Source: DASYUM01 sp036001225 (GTDB lineage Bacteria; Methylomirabilota; Methylomirabilia; Rokubacteriales; DASRDR01). From it: DNA of 13,107 bases. The stretch lies in contig DASYUM010000001.1 in NCBI GenBank assembly GCA_036001225.1, positions 1-13,107 on the forward strand, read 5' to 3'. A model generated the notes under the pieces. The model saw nothing but the letters and a program-made list of their open reading frames with translations, made no database searches and was not told where the DNA came from. Positions 5,386 through 13,061 of this stretch are shown piece by piece (the stretch's first letter is position 1; every line of letters begins with the position of its first letter). The position numbers and the translations under genes were made by a program.

Positions 5386-7988
5386 TCGATCACCCAGCCG
5401 GCCGACCGGCGCCGCAGCTTGAAGAGGAAGGTGGCCTCGTTCCGGAACTCCTTGCCGTCTTTGCCGACCACGATGTCCGTCCGCCGGCCCTTGGCCTGCG
5501 CTTCCTCCCCCTGGACCTCGACGCTCTGGATGGCCAGCTCGAGCTTGTAGCTCTTGTTCTGCTCGAAGGCCCGACGGGCGTCGCTCACGTCGACGCCCGG
5601 GTAGACCTTGCGGAGGAGGGTCAGGTCCTTCTCGGCGAACGCCTGCTGGTACTGGCCGAGCAGCGCGCGGATCTCGCCCCGGGGGTCGCCGTCGGCGGCC
5701 GCGCGGGCATCCGAGCCGGGCGCCCGAGCAAAGAACCCCCGGGCAGTGCGAAAGTGGCCGGCCGCTTCCTTGAACGCCGAGCTCTCGTACTTCGCCTCCC
5801 CGCGCGCCTCCTCCATCAGCGCCCGCTGGTACTCGGCGCCGTCCGGACGGGCTCGCTGCTTCTCGGCGTTCATCCGCGCCCGCGCCTGGTCAGCTTCGGT
5901 CTTGGCCACGCGCGCGACCTGAGCGCGGCTCAGGGCCTCGCCGTAGCGCTGGTCGGCGTCGCGGTACGTCTCGGCGGCGGCGGCGAGCTGCTGTTGCCCC
6001 TCCAGCCCGACCGCTTCGGTTTCCTTCGCCCGCGCGCCGTCGAACACCTCCCTGGCCAGCCGGTCGGCGCCGCTGCGCAGCGCCTGCTCCCGACTGGAGG
6101 CGATGGCCGAGCGGAGGCGCTCGAGCTCTTGCTTGAGCTTCGTCGTCTCCTCCGCCTGGCTGGCCCGCTGGCGCTCGGTCGTCGCCCGCGCCTCCTGGAG
6201 CGCTTTCTGGTATTCGTCGTGCGCCTCCCGGAAGCGCTGCTGGGCGAGGGCATACTCACGACGCCCGAGGGCCGCCTGACCCTCCGACTCCCGGGCGGTC
6301 GCGTCCGCCCACGGCTTGCCGGCCAGGCGGCGCGCGTCGACCTGCTCGGCCTCGCGCCGGGCGGCGGCGACGCCGGCCGCGACCTTTTCGGTCGCTTGCA
6401 GGTCACGCTTGTCGGTCGCCGCCCGCTCCCGCTCGGCGGCGGAGGCCTTCGGGGACGCCTCCGTCTCCGTGGCGCGCGGCGATGCCGACGGGCGCGTCGG
6501 GCTCGGGGCGCTCGCCGCCGGGCTCGGGGCGCTCGCCGCGGGCGGGGGGGCGCTCGCCGGCGGCAGGCTCGGGGACGGCACGGCCGGCGCAGCCGGCGGC
6601 GGCGGCGCCGAACGGAGGGAGGGATAGAAGGCGTAGGCGCCGATCGCAATGACGGCCATCAGGCCGAGCGCGGCGGGGACGAGCTGGCGCCAGCCCCCCG
6701 GCTTCCGCCCAGGCGGCGCCGACTCGCGGGGGGGGAGCGCGGCGGGGGCCGGCGAGGGGGCGGCGAGACGCGCCGCGGGCGCCACGGCCGCCGCCGGCGA
6801 CATCGCCCCCGCTTGCCGCGCCTGCTGGAGGGCCTCGCGGGCCCGGGCGTGGTCAGGAACCTCATGGACGACCCGCTCGAGGTCGGCGAGCGCCCCCGAG
6901 AGGTCGCCGGCCCGGAGCCGCTCCAGGCCGCGGCCAACGCTCGGCTCCAGCGCCTCCGCCTGCTGCAGGCGCTGCTCGAGCCGCTCGTTCCGCGCGGCCA
7001 GCTCCCGGGCCGCCGTTCGAAGGTCGGCCAGCCGGCTCCGGTCGATCTCGAGGGGCAGCGTCTCGTCGTCCTCCACGGTCTGGCCGAGGCGCTTGGCCAG
7101 CGCCGCCTGGAGGACCCGCCGCCGCTCCACCTGACCCCGGACGAAGGCCTCCAGCCGCTCGCCCTCGTCGCTGAGCCCGTGGCGGACGGCGTCCAGTCGG
7201 GCCCGCATCTCGCCGAGGTCCGGGAAGCGCTGGGCCGGGTCCTTGTGGAGGGCCCGCTCGACGATGGCGGCCAACTCGGACGGGATCGCCGGGTCCAACT
7301 CGGTGAGCGGCGGCGGCTGCTCCACCCGCAGCTTCTCGAGGATCTCCATCGGGTCCTCGCTGTCGAAGGCCGGCCGATGGGCCAACAGCTCGTAAAAGAC
7401 GGCGCCCACCGAGAAGATGTCGGAGCGCTGATCGACCCGGCCCCGCGCCTGCTCGGGGGACATGTAGCGGAGCGTCCCCATGATGAGGCCGGTGCGGGTG
7501 AGGCCGGGATCGCTGCCGGCGGCAATGCGGGCGATGCCGAAGTCGAGGATCTTCACCTGGCCGTTGCCGAGGACGAAGATGTTCCCGGGCTTGATGTCGC
7601 GGTGGATGATCCCCTTTTGATGCGCGTAGTGGAGCCCGTCGCAGACCTGCGTCATCAGGGCCAGCTTCTGCTCGAGCGACAGGCGGCGGCGCGCGGCGAT
7701 CACGTGCTTGAGCTCCTCGCCATCGAGGAACTCCATGACGATGTAGAGCTGGCCGTCGGCTTCGCCCAGGTCGTGGACGACGACGATGTTGGGGTGGTTC
7801 AGCTTGGCGCACGCCTGCGCCTCCCGGTAGAAGCGGGCCTTCAGCTCGTCGGTGACGTCGCCCTCGCTGGAGATGACCTTGAGGGCGACCAGGCGGTCGA
7901 GGACGGGATCGTGGGCCTTGAAGACCGTCCCCATGCCCCCGCGGCCGATCCGTTCCAGGATGCGGTACTTGCCGATCTGGTCAGGCAC
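5373..7988 (-). CDS. Membrane-anchored Ser/Thr protein kinase (PknB-like) with coiled coil and NTF2-like C-terminus
   Basis: An 871-residue Hanks-type kinase. All catalytic elements are present: glycine loop IGRGGMGTVFKA (14-25), Lys37 in VALKV, HRD at 129-131 with Asn136, DFG at 149-151, and an activation loop with Thr164, Thr166 and Thr172 before YMSPEQ. About 270-430 is a helical linker. One membrane helix lies at about 436-456 (LVPAALGLMAVIAIGAYAFY), then a Pro/Ala/Ser stretch with short repeats, then a long charged Ala/Glu/Arg/Gln region (about 520-770) that looks like coiled coil. The last ~100 residues (IRALLGQYQQAFAEKDLTLL to the end) look NTF2/SnoaL-like. The kinase should be cytosolic and the C-terminal part outside the membrane, possibly a sensor. 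GTG start; 15 bases after the PP2C stop, so co-transcribed. No clear Shine-Dalgarno. Confidence 0.92.
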   Translation of the reverse strand: MPDQIGKYRILERIGRGGMGTVFKAHDPVLDRLVALKVISSEGDVTDELKARFYREAQACAKLNHPNIVVVHDLGEADGQLYIVMEFLDGEELKHVIAARRRLSLEQKLALMTQVCDGLHYAHQKGIIHRDIKPGNIFVLGNGQVKILDFGIARIAAGSDPGLTRTGLIMGTLRYMSPEQARGRVDQRSDIFSVGAVFYELLAHRPAFDSEDPMEILEKLRVEQPPPLTELDPAIPSELAAIVERALHKDPAQRFPDLGEMRARLDAVRHGLSDEGERLEAFVRGQVERRRVLQAALAKRLGQTVEDDETLPLEIDRSRLADLRTAARELAARNERLEQRLQQAEALEPSVGRGLERLRAGDLSGALADLERVVHEVPDHARAREALQQARQAGAMSPAAAVAPAARLAAPSPAPAALPPRESAPPGRKPGGWRQLVPAALGLMAVIAIGAYAFYPSLRSAPPPPAAPAVPSPSLPPASAPPPAASAPSPAASAPSPTRPSASPRATETEASPKASAAERERAATDKRDLQATEKVAAGVAAARREAEQVDARRLAGKPWADATARESEGQAALGRREYALAQQRFREAHDEYQKALQEARATTERQRASQAEETTKLKQELERLRSAIASSREQALRSGADRLAREVFDGARAKETEAVGLEGQQQLAAAAETYRDADQRYGEALSRAQVARVAKTEADQARARMNAEKQRARPDGAEYQRALMEEARGEAKYESSAFKEAAGHFRTARGFFARAPGSDARAAADGDPRGEIRALLGQYQQAFAEKDLTLLRKVYPGVDVSDARRAFEQNKSYKLELAIQSVEVQGEEAQAKGRRTDIVVGKDGKEFRNEATFLFKLRRRSAGWVIDAVN
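6499..6540 (-). repeat. 21-bp tandem repeat inside the kinase linker
   Basis: Two adjacent 21-base copies, 6499-6519 and 6520-6540, differ only at their last base. A third, degraded copy may follow to about 6561. Being a multiple of three, it adds in-frame copies of the heptapeptide AASAPSP to the Pro/Ala/Ser-rich linker just outside the predicted membrane helix, where length variation between strains would be tolerated. Confidence 0.7.
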
Positions 7989-8003
7989 GGGAAGAGGCCC
8001 GCC

Positions 8004-8765
8004 TCACGCCCGGTGGCGGGCGAGGATCACGCTGATGTTGTCCCGGCCACCGGCGGCATTCGCCGCCGCCACCAGGGCCCGGCAAGCCTCGGGCAGATCG
8101 GTGAGCTGGGCGGTGACCAGCGCGAGGATCCGGTCGTCGGGCAGCATGTTGGTCAGCCCGTCCGAGCACAGGAGCACGACGTCGCCGGCCTCGAGGGTCT
8201 GGTCCGCGACCTCGAACTCGACGTCGCTCCGGGCGCCGAGCGCCTTGGTGAGGATGTTCTTCATCGTCGGGTCGGTGGCGGCGGGATCCTCGTCGGGCCG
8301 GGCGGACCGGGCCAGGTTGGCCCACGAGTCGTCCCGCGTGAGCGGGAGAATCGCCCCCGGCCGCACGAGGTACACCCGGCTGTCGCCGACATGGGTGTAG
8401 GTCATGCGCGGCTCACCGGAGGAGACCAGGGCCGCGGCCACCGTGGTGCCCATCCCGGTGTACGCCTCGCTGGAGCTGGCGTGCTTGAAGACGGCGCGGT
8501 TGGCGAGCTTGACCGCCGTGCGGAGCCGATTGGCGTCGAACGACTGACGGGGGTTGAAGCCGAACGGCCAGGTGAGCTCGCGGTCCTCTTCCGATCGCTG
8601 GACGAACCGCGCGATGGTGTCCACCGCCAGGGCCGAGGCCACCTCGCCGGCCTGGTGCCCGCCCATGCCGTCGCACACGATGAACAGGCCGTCGGCCACG
8701 AAGATGCTGTCTTCGTTGATCTTCCGGTGCTTGCCGATGTCCGTCTCGCCGTGGGCGTTCAGCAT
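8004..8765 (-). CDS. PP2C-family Ser/Thr protein phosphatase (Stp1/PstP-like)
   Basis: A 253-residue soluble metal-dependent phosphatase that would reverse phosphorylation by the adjacent kinase. The metal ligands are visible: Glu18-Asp19 in KINEDSIFVADG, Asp32-Gly33 in VCDGMGGHQAGEVAS, Asp202 in LLCSDGLTNML and Asp242 in GGRDNISVIL. Other family motifs are GMGTTVAAAL, THVGDSRVYLVR and LTRDDSW. Length is typical of bacterial single-domain PP2Cs. The frame extends upstream to a TTG at 8822, but ATG 8765 (MLNAHGETDIGKHRKINEDS) matches the family N-terminus, and a promoter-like element lies inside the extension, so the short form is preferred. The kinase follows after 15 bases, making a classical phosphatase-kinase operon. 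Confidence 0.92.
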   Translation of the reverse strand: MLNAHGETDIGKHRKINEDSIFVADGLFIVCDGMGGHQAGEVASALAVDTIARFVQRSEEDRELTWPFGFNPRQSFDANRLRTAVKLANRAVFKHASSSEAYTGMGTTVAAALVSSGEPRMTYTHVGDSRVYLVRPGAILPLTRDDSWANLARSARPDEDPAATDPTMKNILTKALGARSDVEFEVADQTLEAGDVVLLCSDGLTNMLPDDRILALVTAQLTDLPEACRALVAAANAAGGRDNISVILARHRA

Positions 8766-8788
8766 ATCTGCTCTGCGGAAACCCGATG

Positions 8789-8818
8789 ATTTTGTCACGC
8801 AGCGCGGCGGAGTGTCAA
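8789..8818 (-). promoter_or_regulatory. Candidate sigma70-type promoter for the PP2C-kinase pair
   Basis: Read on the - strand, TTGACA (8813-8818, perfect -35) is followed after 18 bases by CAAAAT (8789-8794, four of six for TATAAT). This is one of the few AT-rich spots in the region. The -10 lies 23 bases before ATG 8765, giving a leader of about 16-17 bases. It lies within the reading-frame extension back to TTG 8822, arguing against that longer start. Confidence 0.45.
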
Positions 8819-8862
8819 ACAACGCGGCGGCGCGACGGCGGGCGCCGCGCGGCGGGGCGGCG

Positions 8863-10437
8863 TCAGCCGAGCAGCTCGTAGACCCGGATCTGCTGCTGCC
8901 TCCCCTTCAGAGTCAGCTCGCCGAGGTCCCGGTAGCGGAACAGATCCCGGGTTTTCAAGTAGGTCTCTTCCCCCACGTAGACCTTGCCCGGCTCGCAGAT
9001 CGACTCCAGCCGCTGGGCCACGTTCACCGGGTCCCCGAGGACGGTGAACTCCATCCGCTGGGTGGAGCCGATGTTCCCCACCACGACCCGGCCGCTGTTC
9101 ACCCCGATCCGGACCCGGAACCGACGGTCGGGCGGGACGGTGTCCTGGATGGCGGCCACCTCCTGCTGCATGCGCAGGGCGGCCCGCACCGCGAGCTCGC
9201 TGTGGTTGTCGGTGGGAATGGGCGCCCCGAAGATCGCCATGATGGCGTCCCCGATGTACTTGTTGACCGACCCGTTGCAGCCGAAGATGGCGCGGGTCAT
9301 GCGGTCGAAGAAGGAGTTGAGCAGGTCAGCGACCTCGCTCGAGCTGAGGCGCTCGGACATCGAGGTGAAGCCGACGATGTCGCAGAACAGTACGGTCACC
9401 ACCTCGTCGGCGACCTCGATCCCCAGGCTCCGGCCCTCGCGCGAGCGGCGCAGAATCATCTCGACGACGTCGGGGGAGTGGTAGCCGGAGAGGTTGGCCC
9501 GGATGACGGCCTCGTCCCGGAGCTGCTCGGTCAGCCGGATCTGGCGCATCCCGATCGCCACCTGGTTGGCGACCGCGGTGACCAGCTCCAGCTCCTCTTC
9601 GGTGAAGGCGTGAGCCTCGAAGAGGTTGTCGAGGTAGAGAACCCCCAGGGTGTCGGTCTCCGACCACAGCGGCACGCACATGGCCGAGCGGATGTGGTAG
9701 GCGAGGATGCTCTCCCCCCGCTGGAAGCGGGGATCGTGGCGAGCATCGGAGGTGATGACCGCCACCCGCTCGCGGAGAACCCAACTCGAGATCGTCTGGC
9801 TGATGGTGATGTGCTCGTCTTCCTTGCGCGTGCGGTCGACCAGCGGGGCGAGCAACCCGTCCGGGCCGAGCACGGCGATCGCGCCCCGCTCGACCGAGAG
9901 CACCCGGAAGAGGAGTTTGAGCGCGGTCTTGCCGATCTCCCGCAGCTCGCGCGCCCCCAGCAAGAGCTTGGCCAGCTCGTGGAGCACGCTGAAGTACTCG
10001 ACCTTCTGGGGAAGCGCGACTTCGTCGAGGGGGCGGACGAGATCGGGGCTGCGCACGAAGGCCGGGGCCGCGTCGCTCGGCAGGAGGCGGGTGGAGTCGG
10101 CCAGCCCGGGCGAGCCGGGCGCCGCTCCCTCGGGCCCCGGTGGCTGGGCCAGGAACTGGATGGTGGCGCGGCCGATCCGGATCTCGTCGCCGGGAGTGAG
10201 CGCCTCCGGGTTGTTGGCGGGGAGCCGCCGGCCGTTCAGGAAGGTCCCGTTGGCCGCGCCCAGATCGACCAGCCGCCAGCGCTCGCCCTCGCGCTCGATC
10301 CGGCTATGATCCCGGGAAACTCCGTAGTCGCCGAGGACGAGGTCGTTGGCGGCGCGGCGCCCGATTCGAAACGGGGTGGTCGTGAGCTCCAGGACTCGGG
10401 GGGACTCCCCTTCCTCGTTCACGGCCAGCCACGGCAT
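8863..10437 (-). CDS. FHA-GAF-class III adenylate cyclase
   Basis: A 524-residue soluble protein predicted to make cAMP from ATP. Residues ~15-100 are an FHA domain, which binds phosphothreonine: FRIGRRAANDLVLG (Gly26-Arg27), VSRDHSRI (Ser41, His44) and GAANGTFLNGRRL (Asn63-Gly64). Residues ~150-310 are GAF-like, from EYFSVLHELAKLLLG through VLYLDNLFEAHAFTEEELE. Residues ~341-524 are the cyclase homology domain: metal Asp353 (FCDIVGFTSM) and Asp397 (KYIGDAIMAIFGAP), adenine-contacting Lys393 and Thr465, and transition-state Asn472 and Arg476 (GDPVNVAQRLES). All catalytic positions are intact, so it should be active as a dimer. ATG 10437 has a modest AAGAGA upstream. It precedes the PP2C gene by 97 bases on the same strand, suggesting joint phospho-signalling and cAMP output. 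Confidence 0.92.
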   Translation of the reverse strand: MPWLAVNEEGESPRVLELTTTPFRIGRRAANDLVLGDYGVSRDHSRIEREGERWRLVDLGAANGTFLNGRRLPANNPEALTPGDEIRIGRATIQFLAQPPGPEGAAPGSPGLADSTRLLPSDAAPAFVRSPDLVRPLDEVALPQKVEYFSVLHELAKLLLGARELREIGKTALKLLFRVLSVERGAIAVLGPDGLLAPLVDRTRKEDEHITISQTISSWVLRERVAVITSDARHDPRFQRGESILAYHIRSAMCVPLWSETDTLGVLYLDNLFEAHAFTEEELELVTAVANQVAIGMRQIRLTEQLRDEAVIRANLSGYHSPDVVEMILRRSREGRSLGIEVADEVVTVLFCDIVGFTSMSERLSSSEVADLLNSFFDRMTRAIFGCNGSVNKYIGDAIMAIFGAPIPTDNHSELAVRAALRMQQEVAAIQDTVPPDRRFRVRIGVNSGRVVVGNIGSTQRMEFTVLGDPVNVAQRLESICEPGKVYVGEETYLKTRDLFRYRDLGELTLKGRQQQIRVYELLG

Positions 10438-10511
10438 GCGTTCTCTTTAGCACACTTCCCGCCGGAAGGGGAATTCCACCTCGTGGCGGACGACCGGGGG
10501 CCGGAGGAAGG

Positions 10512-10517
10512 ATTATG
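10512..10517 (-). promoter_or_regulatory. Candidate -10 element for the cyclase gene
   Basis: On the - strand this reads CATAAT, five of six for TATAAT, in the 122-base gap between the malate synthase stop and the cyclase ATG. At 17 bases upstream only a poor -35 (TCTTCA) is found. It would give a leader of about 70 bases. Weak evidence. Confidence 0.25.
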
Positions 10518-10559
10518 CCGTCAGGCGGGCCGGGTGAAGAGCTCACGAGATCCCGACGC

Positions 10560-12941
10560 TCACGTTCTGGCGGAGGCCAGGGGCTCTGATCTCACCGCCG
10601 GGGGCTGCTCGCCTTCGATGCCCGGAAAGATGTCATAGACATAGTCGTGGGCGGCCAAGGCGATCTTGTTCAGCCCGCCGGCTCGAACGCGCTTGACGAT
10701 GGCCTCGCGGGAGAGGTCGAAGATCGCCTCGAGGATCTGAGCGCGCTCCTGCTCGTTGGCCTGCCCCACGACGAAGAGCACGCGGGCGCTGTGCTGGATG
10801 TAGCGGGGCGAACGCAGTTGCCGCTTCAAGAGGTCCATGATGACGGCCGCCTTGGCGCGGTCGAAGCGGCCCGGATCGCCGCGGCGATCCAGCTCGGCGA
10901 AGAATGCCGACGTCCACTCGTTGTGGCAGTCCCACAACGTGTCGAACAGCTCCTGGGTGAAGCGGGTCCCGGCCTTGACCGAGAAGGCGTTCACCGCCGG
11001 CACGACCCCATCCTCGGTGAGGGCGGGCCGCTTGAGGTAGCCGTCCTTGGTGATGACAGCCTGGTGATGGACGAGGCTCCACAGCCACGACACGTCGATC
11101 CGGTAGGTGGCGAGGTCATTCATGAACCGCAGGAGGAGCTCGTAGTCGTCGATGGCGGCCGCGAAGTTTCCGTTGAGGATCTGGAAGCCGTAGTTCGCCG
11201 CCATGTAGAACGCGTGTTGGGCGTGCTCGATGGTGATCTCACCCTTCGGCACGCCGTAGATACTCTCCCAGAGCTCCGGCGTGAAGAGCTTCTCCGGCGC
11301 GCTGAACATGTCCTTGGTGATGACTCCGGGCGTGATCTTGCCCTGCGCGTTCAACAAGCCGCGGGACTGCAGCAGCAGCCGCTCCGCGTCAGCGAGACCA
11401 CTGGCGACCGTCGGCACCGGTTTGCCCTTCACGCCCACCGTCTCGGGCGGCGCATCGAGGAGCGCTTGGAGCTGCGTCACCGGGGCCCGCAAGGGGGCAT
11501 TGCCAGCGCCGACGTAGGCCGGTTCCGGGCTGGCGACCCAGCTCTGCCGATAGGCGTCGTAGAGTCGTCCCTTCACCCGGCCGGCCAGGATGTCCTCCAG
11601 GGTGGGCTGGTGACCGGCGGGCGAGGGCTCATCGGCCACGAACATGAGACCGAGCAGGCGCTCTCGGAGCTTGTCGATGACCATCGCCCGCAGGGCCAGC
11701 GGGTTGTACTTCGAGCGGCCATAGGGATCGCTCGGCTGGTAGATCATGACCGCCGCCATCCCGCCAATGGGCGCCCCCTGGCTGAGCTCGCCCTTCTTCA
11801 TGCCCGCCATGAGCATCATCAGCGCGTTATACCGTTGGTAGGCGATCATGTTCGGGGACGCCATGCCGATCGACTGCGGATCCGGAAAGACGCCCCGCGG
11901 GTCGTCCTTCCACATCTCGATGAGGCTGGCCAGGTAGTCCCAGCGGCCGACGTTCGTCCCCAGGAGCCGACGCCGCAAGGCCCAGGCGATCGCCGGCAAG
12001 AACCGGCCGGCATTCCCCTCCTCATAGAGAACTTTGATCTTGAAGGTGCCCGGCGGGACGCCGATCATGCCTTCCAGCCGCGCCAGGAGCTTCTCGACAA
12101 TGAGGGCTTCCCGAGGGGTCTGGATCTTCGGGATGTAGTAGTACACGCCGGTGCCGGCGTGGGTGAGGGACTCGTAGTTGTTGAGGGCCCACAGGACGGT
12201 GATGGGAATCACACCGGGCACCGGTTGGCCTTCCACGGTGACGTGGTCATACCGCACGTGGATGCCGGGAGGCCGCGCAAACCGGATCGGCCACTGCGCC
12301 GGGGACGTCTTGATCTGGTACGCGCGCGGCTGGCCTTTCTTCACGACCTCATAGGGGCGGTCGGCCCAGCGGCCTTCGAGAATCTCCTTGGCGTTCTGCA
12401 TGGCCGCAAAAATTCCCACCGGCTCGTTCACGGGCGTGCCATCGGGCTGAAAATGAGGCGGGGAGGCGTCTTCGAAGTCCGGCATGTTCATGGGCGCCGG
12501 GCTGTTCAATGCGTTGAAGGCCATGTCCAGCGGATGCCACGGCCCGGTGAGTTCCAAGCCGGGATTCGTCAATGGGTGGGCGTCCCGTGGGATGGGCACC
12601 TCGTCGTTGAGCCGCCAGCGCCACTCGCTCTCCCGACCCAGAACGTTGTCGATCAAGCCTTGGACGATCTGGCGAAATGTCCAGACCCGCCCCGTGACCG
12701 GATCCTCGAACGTGTCGTCCCACTTCGGCCACGCATATTTCTCGCTGGTCGGCGCGGGGGACTCCAGGAGCGTCCGGCGCGCGGTGAGCGCCGCGGCGAT
12801 CTCGGGACCCAGTTCTCGGGTGAGCGTGTCAATGGCCTGTTCGACATTGACTTCGCGGCCGTTCACCCTCTTGGTCCCGAAGAGCGCTGGGAACTTCTGG
12901 CGGATGTCCTCGCGAACCTCGACGCCGGTCAGGTTGGCCAT
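10560..12941 (-). CDS. Malate synthase, divergent long form (AceB-like)
   Basis: A 793-residue cytosolic TIM-barrel enzyme predicted to condense glyoxylate with acetyl-CoA to malate. Family landmarks appear in order: LELTGPWHPLDMAFNALNS and MNMPDFEDASPP (129-162); FARPPGIHVRYDHVTVEGQP with probable catalytic Arg223; IPKIQTPREA; IKVLYEEGNAG with probable metal Glu307 or Glu308; GTNVGRWDYLASLIE with metal Asp335; GGMAAVMIYQPSDP (393-406); RQSWVASPEPAY; and LLLRFMNDLATYRIDVSWLW with probable catalytic base Asp609. GRFDRAKAAVIMDLL is the usual C-terminal helix region. The order matches the A-type enzyme (about 530 residues), but this protein is some 260 longer, with extra sequence between GGMAA and the C-terminal domain and a C-terminal tail. 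Strong AGAGGAG upstream of the ATG. No isocitrate lyase is nearby, so the glyoxylate source is unknown. Confidence 0.85.
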   Translation of the reverse strand: MANLTGVEVREDIRQKFPALFGTKRVNGREVNVEQAIDTLTRELGPEIAAALTARRTLLESPAPTSEKYAWPKWDDTFEDPVTGRVWTFRQIVQGLIDNVLGRESEWRWRLNDEVPIPRDAHPLTNPGLELTGPWHPLDMAFNALNSPAPMNMPDFEDASPPHFQPDGTPVNEPVGIFAAMQNAKEILEGRWADRPYEVVKKGQPRAYQIKTSPAQWPIRFARPPGIHVRYDHVTVEGQPVPGVIPITVLWALNNYESLTHAGTGVYYYIPKIQTPREALIVEKLLARLEGMIGVPPGTFKIKVLYEEGNAGRFLPAIAWALRRRLLGTNVGRWDYLASLIEMWKDDPRGVFPDPQSIGMASPNMIAYQRYNALMMLMAGMKKGELSQGAPIGGMAAVMIYQPSDPYGRSKYNPLALRAMVIDKLRERLLGLMFVADEPSPAGHQPTLEDILAGRVKGRLYDAYRQSWVASPEPAYVGAGNAPLRAPVTQLQALLDAPPETVGVKGKPVPTVASGLADAERLLLQSRGLLNAQGKITPGVITKDMFSAPEKLFTPELWESIYGVPKGEITIEHAQHAFYMAANYGFQILNGNFAAAIDDYELLLRFMNDLATYRIDVSWLWSLVHHQAVITKDGYLKRPALTEDGVVPAVNAFSVKAGTRFTQELFDTLWDCHNEWTSAFFAELDRRGDPGRFDRAKAAVIMDLLKRQLRSPRYIQHSARVLFVVGQANEQERAQILEAIFDLSREAIVKRVRAGGLNKIALAAHDYVYDIFPGIEGEQPPAVRSEPLASART

Positions 12942-12949
12942 GGCCTGGG

Positions 12950-12956
12950 CTCCTCT
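12950..12956 (-). promoter_or_regulatory. Strong ribosome binding site of the malate synthase gene
   Basis: AGAGGAG on the - strand, eight bases before ATG 12941. It is the best Shine-Dalgarno match in the window and fixes this start; it suggests this gene is translated independently and efficiently. Confidence 0.7.
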
Positions 12957-13006
12957 GGGGACGAACGGGCGTTGGGAGGCGGCATCTCCTACGAGGATAC
13001 GACAGA

Positions 13007-13048
13007 CCGGGCGCGCGGGACTACTAGCCAGCGACCCCGCGCGCCCGG
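13007..13048. terminator. Perfect 13-bp GC hairpin upstream of malate synthase
   Basis: CCGGGCGCGCGGG (13007-13019) pairs perfectly with CCCGCGCGCCCGG (13036-13048) around a 16-base loop (ACTACTAGCCAGCGAC). Read on the - strand the stem is followed by TCTGTCGTATCCT, which is only partly T-rich. It may be a terminator for a - strand gene lying beyond the right edge, or a structured leader element for malate synthase. The hairpin itself is certain from the sequence; the role is inference. Confidence 0.55.
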
Positions 13049-13061
13049 AGGCTCAGTCGGG

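Noticed and set aside
5754..8789. A 1011-codon open frame on the + strand antisense to the kinase and phosphatase genes
   Set aside because: It is the mirror of two well-supported genes; its translation is Arg/Gly/Ala/Leu-rich with no recognisable domain. Such long antisense frames are expected at this GC content.
8766..8822. TTG start at 8822 giving a PP2C with 19 more residues
   Set aside because: The extension has no family similarity and contains a better-supported promoter; ATG 8765 gives the usual N-terminus.
8843..8854. 12-base palindrome CGCCGCGCGGCG after the cyclase stop
   Set aside because: Low-complexity GC alternation with no loop and no T-run; easily produced by composition alone.
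10304..10546. An 80-codon - strand frame across the cyclase 5' end and upstream spacer
   Set aside because: Mostly overlaps the cyclase FHA coding region in another frame, Pro/Arg-rich, no ribosome binding site or domain.
8554..10638. A 694-codon open frame on the + strand antisense to the FHA-GAF-cyclase
   Set aside because: Antisense to a gene with three recognisable domains and intact catalytic residues; no domain of its own, composition typical of a GC shadow frame.
12957..13006. A TATCCT -10-like element upstream of malate synthase on the - strand
   Set aside because: No acceptable -35 at 16-18 bases; that position falls in the GC hairpin. Not listed as a promoter.
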